The notes beneath the pieces were generated by a model. That model ran no database searches. It worked only from the letters and a program-made list of their open reading frames with translations, and was not told the origin of the DNA. Shown here one piece after another: positions 21,923-26,365 of a stretch of 26,365 nucleotides of DNA. How positions within the stretch are numbered: position 1 is the stretch's first letter; every line of letters starts with the position of its first letter. A program made the position numbers and the translations under genes. The DNA comes from DASVEE01 sp036399695 (lineage in GTDB: Bacteria > Acidobacteriota > Thermoanaerobaculia > Gp7-AA8): the NCBI GenBank assembly GCA_036399695.1, contig DASWMP010000156.1, positions 1 to 26,365 of the forward strand, given 5' to 3'.

Positions 21923-23034
21923 GAGGAGCCCACACTGTCGTAGCTTTTGATGATGTCGTAGGAGAACAGCCGGTCCAGCAGCCCAGCGGTGGCTTCCATT
22001 CTGATCGTGGAGTCGTACTGGTCGAACACTTCGGTCAGCACGGCGGCGCCGACATGCTCGTACTTTTGATAGAGCGCGGACACGCTGGGCAACGCCATCA
22101 TGTCGGGGAACACCGTCCCGGCATGATTCAGGGTAAAGAACACGTGGCTGTCGAAGCCATACTTCACCGAATCATCGAAGAGTTTCGTCTGATCGATGCC
22201 GCCGAAGCAGTCCTGCACGAAGGTATAGATGTCGACGAATTTGTACAGGTCCAGCACCTTTCGTTTTCTCACCAGGTCGAGCAGAGCCGCGTCCTTGTAG
22301 AAGTGGCTGCAGAGCTGGATGAACAGGTGCTCCTCCCGGAGCGAATAGATGGAGCATTCCTCATCGACGGGCGTGAGGATTCGCTCGTTCAGGAAGTGGT
22401 CCACCGCTTCATCAGTACCGGCCGGCCTCCAGTCGAGAGAAAAATTCACATCGACGTCGATCGTTTTCAGGGTCTTGTCGTTGACGATCTTGACGAACGG
22501 CGCCATCTCGCCTCTGGTGTCGATGGACTCCGTCAGCGCGTCCTGCTGGAACTCGACGACCGCGTTCTTCTTGTAATCGTATTTACCCTGGCGAAAGCCC
22601 AGGCCGTACAAGAGGTCGCGCACCGGCCGCAGCGAACGTTTGGAGACCAGGAGGTCGATGTCGTTGAACGCCCTGCTCCCCGACGGATAGATCGTGCTCG
22701 ACAGGACCGCGCCCTTCAAAAACACATGTTCGATGTCCGCGTCACGCAGCGCTGAGGAGATGCTTTTGACGTACTGTTTCTGCAACTCCGTTCTCATGCT
22801 CTGCGCCTGGTGAATCATGTAGATCGCGAAAAACACCGGGAAGTCCAGCTTCCGCACGTTGATCGCGTTGATGGTCTCGTAGGCGAGACCGGCGACCCGG
22901 TGGTAGCACAGATAGCCGAGGATCTCGATCCAGTTCAACGCGGCATCGTCGAGCACCGCCAGCAGCCTGGCTGGGTCGCGCTTCTCGCCTCCGAACTTCA
23001 CGATCTCCAGGACCGCGTCATGCTCTTTCTTCAT
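21919..23034 (-). CDS. Nucleotidyltransferase of the NTP_transf_5 type
   Basis: The 371-aa protein carries the minimal nucleotidyltransferase signature of the NTP_transf_5 group: HVFLKGAVLSSTIYPSGSRAFNDIDLLV, with LKG at 106-108, GS at 119-120 and the metal-binding D125-x-D127. A third acidic position may lie in TIDVDVNFSLDW, 70 or so residues later. The remainder is helical (EEHLFIQLCSHFYKDAALLDLVRKRKVLDLYKFVDIY), as is usual for the family. Such proteins are repeatedly found near HPr-kinase-like genes and natural-product peptides, but their substrates are mostly unknown. It lies 42 bp after the aldo/keto reductase and overlaps the HPr-kinase-like gene by 4 bp. Confidence 0.8.
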   Translation of the reverse strand: MKKEHDAVLEIVKFGGEKRDPARLLAVLDDAALNWIEILGYLCYHRVAGLAYETINAINVRKLDFPVFFAIYMIHQAQSMRTELQKQYVKSISSALRDADIEHVFLKGAVLSSTIYPSGSRAFNDIDLLVSKRSLRPVRDLLYGLGFRQGKYDYKKNAVVEFQQDALTESIDTRGEMAPFVKIVNDKTLKTIDVDVNFSLDWRPAGTDEAVDHFLNERILTPVDEECSIYSLREEHLFIQLCSHFYKDAALLDLVRKRKVLDLYKFVDIYTFVQDCFGGIDQTKLFDDSVKYGFDSHVFFTLNHAGTVFPDMMALPSVSALYQKYEHVGAAVLTEVFDQYDSTIRMEATAGLLDRLFSYDIIKSYDSVGSS

Positions 23035-23076
23035 CCCGCAATCTTCCTCACACCGGCCATGCGCGCAACCGCGCCG

Positions 23077-23967
23077 TCACGATAGCGAATAGTAGGTCTC
23101 GGCAGTGCAGCCGAGGTCCTTCTGGACCGGAAACTGCTCGTCCAGCAGCGCCCAGTCCCCCTCGGACAGCTCAAACTCGAGGACGTCCACGATCTCGTCG
23201 ATGTGCGCCTTTGTCGAGCTCTTGAAGACGATGGAGACACCCTCCTGCTGCAGCAGCCACCTGGCCACGATCTGCGTGTTCGTCCTGCCGTATTTTGCCG
23301 CCATCTCATCCAGCAGCTCGTACGTGCCGGTGTGATAGAACGGGTCCACGGCTCCGGGATAGGAAAGCAGGATCGGACGCCAGGCGATGAACCGGATCCC
23401 GCTCTTCCTGCAGTACTCGAGGACGCCCTTTCGCTGGGACTCACGGCAGACGAGATTGTATTGGTTCTGCACCGCGTACAAGGGACGGCTCAGGACGCGC
23501 GAAAAGCGTTCGATCGTCTCGATGCCTACGTTACTCAACCCGATGTTCCTCACGAGGCCAGCGGAGACCAGCTCGTTCAAAGCGCCGGCCGTCTCCTCGA
23601 TCGGAACCTCCGGATTTTGTTTATGGACGTAATACAGGTCGATGTAGGACGTGCCCAGTCGCTCGAGGGACTTTCGACACGAGTCGAGCACCCGGTCGCG
23701 CGACAGGTTGTACTCACGTACTTTGGTGGCGATGAAGCACGCATCCCTGGAGAACTGCCGGATCGCTTCGCCGATCAGCAACTCCGATTTTCCGCCGGCG
23801 TAGCTCTCCGATGTATCGATGTGCGAGATGCCTTTGCCGATCGCATAGCGGATGGCCTCGATGTCTCGCGCATCGTCGTTGGCTGGATTGGGGGCTACGT
23901 CCCCCCCCATCCGCCAGGTGCCGAGGCAGATTTTCGAAGCGTAGGGTCCGTTTGCGGCCGAGCTCAT
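23077..23967 (-). CDS. Aldo/keto reductase
   Basis: An NAD(P)H-dependent oxidoreductase of 296 aa with the full catalytic tetrad: D51 and Y56 in HIDTSESYAGG, K82 in IATKV, and H115 in LYYVHKQ. Other family landmarks are SLERLGTSYIDLYYVH, IGLSNVGIETIERF, AVQNQYNLVCR and the end-region cofactor segment SIVFKSSTKAHIDE. The plan is that of the bacterial general-stress/YajO-like group (AKR11-13 style). Substrate cannot be read from sequence. It starts 4 nt after the TrpD-like gene and is clearly in the same operon, so it probably reduces a carbonyl or sugar intermediate of that pathway. Confidence 0.93.
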   Translation of the reverse strand: MSSAANGPYASKICLGTWRMGGDVAPNPANDDARDIEAIRYAIGKGISHIDTSESYAGGKSELLIGEAIRQFSRDACFIATKVREYNLSRDRVLDSCRKSLERLGTSYIDLYYVHKQNPEVPIEETAGALNELVSAGLVRNIGLSNVGIETIERFSRVLSRPLYAVQNQYNLVCRESQRKGVLEYCRKSGIRFIAWRPILLSYPGAVDPFYHTGTYELLDEMAAKYGRTNTQIVARWLLQQEGVSIVFKSSTKAHIDEIVDVLEFELSEGDWALLDEQFPVQKDLGCTAETYYSLS

Positions 23968-23971
23968 AAAT

Positions 23972-25372
23972 TCAGCCCGCGCTCAACATGCCTGCGCCAG
24001 TCGAAGCCGGCAACGCCGTGCTGATCTTCACCAGGCCGTTGAGCCGATCGAGGTCTCCTCCGGAATGGACGACCAGATCCTCGAGCACTTCAATCCCGGC
24101 ACCGGAGTCGATGGTCTCGAGCGCCAGCGCGGCGCCCGCCTTCAGATCGTCGACGACGTGCAGGCAGCAGAGGTTCAGCGCCACTTCCAGGGCTACGGCT
24201 CGCCTGAGCTCTTCCTCCCCGCGGCCGATCAGAACCTTGATGAACTCGTGAAGATTGTCGGTTTGACTCGGAGTGCTTTCGATGCACCTGGCCGACTTGA
24301 AGTGGAGGCCGAAATCGTCAGGGGTGATCTCCCGGACCGTCGTCTGGCCGTCGATGCTTTGCGCGAGCTCGGTCTTGCCTGTAATGGAGATCTGGTCGAC
24401 GACCGGCGTGCCGTGGGCATTCTGTCCCTGCATGACGACGATATCCGAGCTGGGGCAGAGCTCGCGCAGGATCGCCAGACACAAGGGCGTCGATCCTCGC
24501 GTCAGGCCGTAATTGACCAGATCGGCCTCGACCGGATTGACGATCGCGGCGCCGCCGGCCAGGCCGGCGAACGCCTGCACGTTATGCAGGCGGTTGTCGT
24601 AGACACGATTCAATGTGGGGACGATCGCGTTGATGTCGAAGAGTCCGATGCCGGTTTTGAGTGAGAGCTCCGCCATCTGTTCGAACGGCAGGTTCAGATT
24701 GACTCCGGCGAGCTCGAAGATGTCGCTCGACCCGGTGGTGCTGGAGGTCGCTCTGGCGACGGTTTTCTCGACGACGATGTTTTCGCGCCGCTTCCTGCCC
24801 GTTGCCGCGATGACGATGGCGGCCATCGAGCTGATGTTGAGTAATTTGTCCTTCTTTTTGCCGCTGCCGGATAAATTGATTACCTTGACGCCGTTGCCGG
24901 CGAGCTTTAATTTCCGCCGGATGGGCAGGTGATCCAGATTGAACGCCGCCGTCGTCAGGGCGACGCCATAGTCGACGGCCGTTGCAAAGTTCTGCGGGTC
25001 GTTCATGAATGGCCACAACGCGCCAAACAAACAGCCCATCAGAACATCCCGATATCCCCCATCGTCATCGGGAATTGCAAGGATGCCCGCGAACATGGTC
25101 CCGACTTCGTCAGCGCGCAGTGAAGCGTCTCCCTTCGAAAGAGCCAGGCATTTCTGAAAAGTGTCGTCCGTCCTGAGTCTTTCGAGACGCTCGTCGGGAA
25201 ACTCGTTGAACCTCGAAAAGTACGCGAGGGCCAGAATTCCACGATACACGCTCAAATTACAGCCGGCGCCATCCACCAGCTTCAGTACGTCGAGGGCGTC
25301 CGACCTCGTGAAAGCCATTCCTTCCGTTATGTGCTCCGTGAATCTGACGACTTTGTTTGTCGATCGTTCCAT
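23972..25372 (-). CDS. TrpD-like phosphoribosyltransferase or phosphorylase with altered PRPP loop
   Basis: The 466-aa protein has the fold pattern of anthranilate phosphoribosyltransferase and nucleoside phosphorylases (glycosyltransferase family 3). Segments align by eye with TrpD: GSGKKKD (169-175) at the place of GTGGD, NISS (179-182) for NIST, ATSSTTGSSDIFELAGVNL (from 208) for the SSKSGSADVLEALGVNL segment, then VDQISITGKT, ITPDDFGL and ALALETIDSGAG. The PRPP loop and the KHGN motif (here VEKTVA) are changed, and the protein is over 100 residues longer than TrpD because of an N-terminal extension. It is therefore unlikely to be the housekeeping tryptophan enzyme, and another ribosyl or phosphate acceptor chemistry is likely. 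It is the promoter-proximal gene of the operon. The ATG at 25372 has no strong ribosome site. Confidence 0.8.
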   Translation of the reverse strand: MERSTNKVVRFTEHITEGMAFTRSDALDVLKLVDGAGCNLSVYRGILALAYFSRFNEFPDERLERLRTDDTFQKCLALSKGDASLRADEVGTMFAGILAIPDDDGGYRDVLMGCLFGALWPFMNDPQNFATAVDYGVALTTAAFNLDHLPIRRKLKLAGNGVKVINLSGSGKKKDKLLNISSMAAIVIAATGRKRRENIVVEKTVARATSSTTGSSDIFELAGVNLNLPFEQMAELSLKTGIGLFDINAIVPTLNRVYDNRLHNVQAFAGLAGGAAIVNPVEADLVNYGLTRGSTPLCLAILRELCPSSDIVVMQGQNAHGTPVVDQISITGKTELAQSIDGQTTVREITPDDFGLHFKSARCIESTPSQTDNLHEFIKVLIGRGEEELRRAVALEVALNLCCLHVVDDLKAGAALALETIDSGAGIEVLEDLVVHSGGDLDRLNGLVKISTALPASTGAGMLSAG

Positions 25373-25664
25373 AGTCGCTCATTCAGAAACTTCATCGTTG
25401 GCGTCGATTCAGTCGCACGCAGAACGGAAGAGGATGCGTTGACGGGAGCCGGCCGCGGTACTCACCAGGGCGTGATGAGAGCCCGGACGATCACGGCAAC
25501 CTCGTGTCGGACGCGAAGTACTAACAGGCGAGAAGCAGCCTCTGCATATCTCCCTCGGTCCGGCAAATATGCCATAATTGCCGTAGGGCAATCAACCGGG
25601 AACCTGTCACGGTCGCGACACAGAAGCTGCCTTCTGCGGTGCTTGCGCACCAATGGCGGTGACT
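25373..25664. other. Upstream region of the TrpD/TrpRS operon, no supported gene
   Basis: About 290 bp. Short minus-strand frames at 25409-25591 and 25462-25653 lack ribosome sites and look non-coding. A 22-codon frame starting near 25398 overlaps the TrpD-like start and could be a leader peptide, but has no Trp run. The AT-richer stretch 25560-25600 is the best place for the operon promoter. Confidence 0.5.
25566..25595 (-). promoter_or_regulatory. Possible promoter of the TrpD/TrpRS operon
   Basis: On the minus strand TTGATT (25595-25590), an 18-bp spacer and CATATT (25571-25566) form a plausible but imperfect -35/-10 pair, about 190 bp before the first gene. It is the only AT-rich stretch in this interval. 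Transcript mapping would be needed to believe it. Confidence 0.3.
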
Positions 25665-25796
25665 AGCGGTTTGCTTCATGTGGGACAGACACTCCTGTCT
25701 GTCCGGCCCACCCCCGAGGTCCTCCAGACAAGCGGCCGTTCGGGTGCACGGGACAGACAAGAGTGTCTGTCCCACATCTAAACTTGACGCCGTTGG
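25665..25796. repeat. Long imperfect palindrome, GGACAGACA family (copy 3)
   Basis: Arms at 25678-25705 and 25750-25777 match the arms at 1757-1784 and 1811-1838 almost base for base. The shared sequence extends into both flanks (AGCGGTTTGC before, GACGCCGTTGGG after). The difference is about 20 extra bases in the loop. Two such similar copies 24 kb apart indicate recent spread or gene conversion of a mobile intergenic element. Confidence 0.9.
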
Positions 25797-26365
25797 GTTC
25801 GTCATCGAAGGCCGGGAAAGCGTCGCGGATGGCTTCGAAGTCAAGTTCACTGCCGGCGAAAGCATCGCGCCTGGCGCCGAAGCCGATTTGACTTCGGAGG
25901 CAAGCACCGCGCTTAGCGTCGAAGCCAAAGTGACTTCCGCGGCAAGCATCGGCCCTTGGCGCCGCAACCGAATTGGTTTCCCGTCGAAAGCGTCGCGCCT
26001 TGACGCCGAGATCAGATTGGCTTCCGTCGAAAGCATCGATCCTTGGCGCCGAACCAAATTGGCTTACGCGGCAAGCGTCGCGCCTGGCGCCGATTCCAAG
26101 TTGAGTTCCGCGGCAAGCACCGCGTTTGGAGCCGACGTCAACTTGACTTACGCGGAAAGCACCCCGCTTGACGGCGATGCCGAATCAAGGTCCGGTGAAA
26201 GCATCTCGATCGACGCGGATGTCAAATCGACATCCGGCGAAGCAGCGATGCGATCGGCGAAAGTGAAAAGCGCTGGCGTTCATCCGCCGGCAGCGACAGA
26301 GAGGATCCCGGAGTGCAGTGGCGACCAGCCACCGCTCTGGTTCACGTATCGTAGAGCGGGGGGGG
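25787..26365 (+). CDS. Open frame over the repeat block, partial; possibly a decayed beta-solenoid-type protein
   Basis: A + strand frame with no stop runs from at least 25745 through the right edge of the window. It contains ten or so 14-residue units with a [A/V]-E-x-x-[L/V]-x-S-x-x-S-I-x-P pattern, reminiscent from memory of short beta-repeat segments (AGQSITLGPGF-like) near the ends of secreted proteins. No start codon with a ribosome site is visible and the frame enters through the palindrome. One unit pair (IGPWRRNRIGF) looks frameshifted inside. After the repeats the sequence (ERIPECSGDQPPLWF) is unrecognised. It may be a decayed gene piece or not coding at all. Confidence 0.25.
25800..26230 (+). 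repeat. Degenerate 42-43 bp tandem repeat block, opposite orientation
   Basis: Units recur about every 41-44 bp (for example at 25873, 25915, 25957, 26001, 26044, 26085, 26127, 26169) with the pattern GGCGCCGAA, then a CAAATTGGCTTCC-like segment, then GGCAAGCATCGC. They are the reverse-complement family of the 16.34-16.66 kb block but far more diverged. In one + strand frame they translate to about ten 14-residue units such as FEVKFTAGESIAPG, AEADLTSEASTALS and AEIRLASVESIDPW. Confidence 0.8.

Noticed and set aside
19559..21943. Very long + strand frame (794 aa) across trpS and the HPr-kinase-like gene
   Set aside because: It is antisense to two genes with clear family motifs, and its translation is Arg/Gln/His-rich with no domain, as expected for a GC-rich shadow.
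23972..25372. Housekeeping anthranilate phosphoribosyltransferase (trpD)
   Set aside because: The PRPP loop GTGGD and the KHGN motif are not conserved and no other trp biosynthesis gene is adjacent, so only TrpD-like is supported.
25409..25653. Short minus-strand frames as a precursor peptide for the operon
   Set aside because: No ribosome binding site, no leader/core-like pattern, and composition like out-of-frame GC-rich DNA.

Overview
The window is high-GC bacterial chromosome with Gram-negative envelope functions: a LolA-type lipoprotein carrier and an M23 murein peptidase. The intergenic spaces carry long palindromes with GGACAGACA...TGTCTGTCC cores and short tandem repeats of a kind I associate with Acidobacteriota, so that phylum is my best guess. 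This rests on style and recall, not on a marker gene.

Region 1 (1-5670) looks like ordinary chromosome: lolA (-), a secreted protein of unknown function (+), an M23 peptidase (+), a GHMP kinase fused to a long coiled-coil C-terminal domain (+), and tRNA-Pro(GGG).

Region 2 (about 5.7-16.2 kb) is an accessory island starting at the 3' end of the tRNA. It opens with a compact EcoRII-type cassette: a Dcm-like C5-methyltransferase, an EcoRII-like endonuclease and a Vsr mismatch endonuclease, all predicted to act at CCWGG. Then come two secreted proteins on the minus strand (one with twelve cysteines), and divergently an HTH-sigma factor fusion overlapping a zinc-finger/TPR anti-sigma-like protein. 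An AraC-type HTH protein and a SMI1/KNR4-like protein follow, both apparently leaderless. Two very small proteins and two unknown minus-strand proteins end the region, separated by repeats and terminators.

Region 3 (16.68-25.37 kb) is the most interesting part. It is one long minus-strand operon, mostly with overlapping or nearly touching genes. In order of transcription it encodes a TrpD-like phosphoribosyltransferase with an altered PRPP loop, an aldo/keto reductase, an NTP_transf_5-type nucleotidyltransferase, an HPr-kinase-like protein, a TrpRS, a second highly divergent TrpRS-like protein, and a DrrAB-type ABC exporter. I read it as a candidate uncharacterised biosynthetic cluster, possibly making an aminoacyl- or peptide-derived, tryptophan-related product that is exported. 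The second TrpRS could act in biosynthesis or self-protection. This is inference from gene content; no precursor peptide was found.

The operon is bracketed by two blocks (16.34-16.66 and 25.8-26.2 kb) of one 42-43 bp tandem repeat family in opposite orientation. Both encode variants of the same 14-residue motif. The right block lies next to a palindrome nearly identical to one at 1.76 kb.
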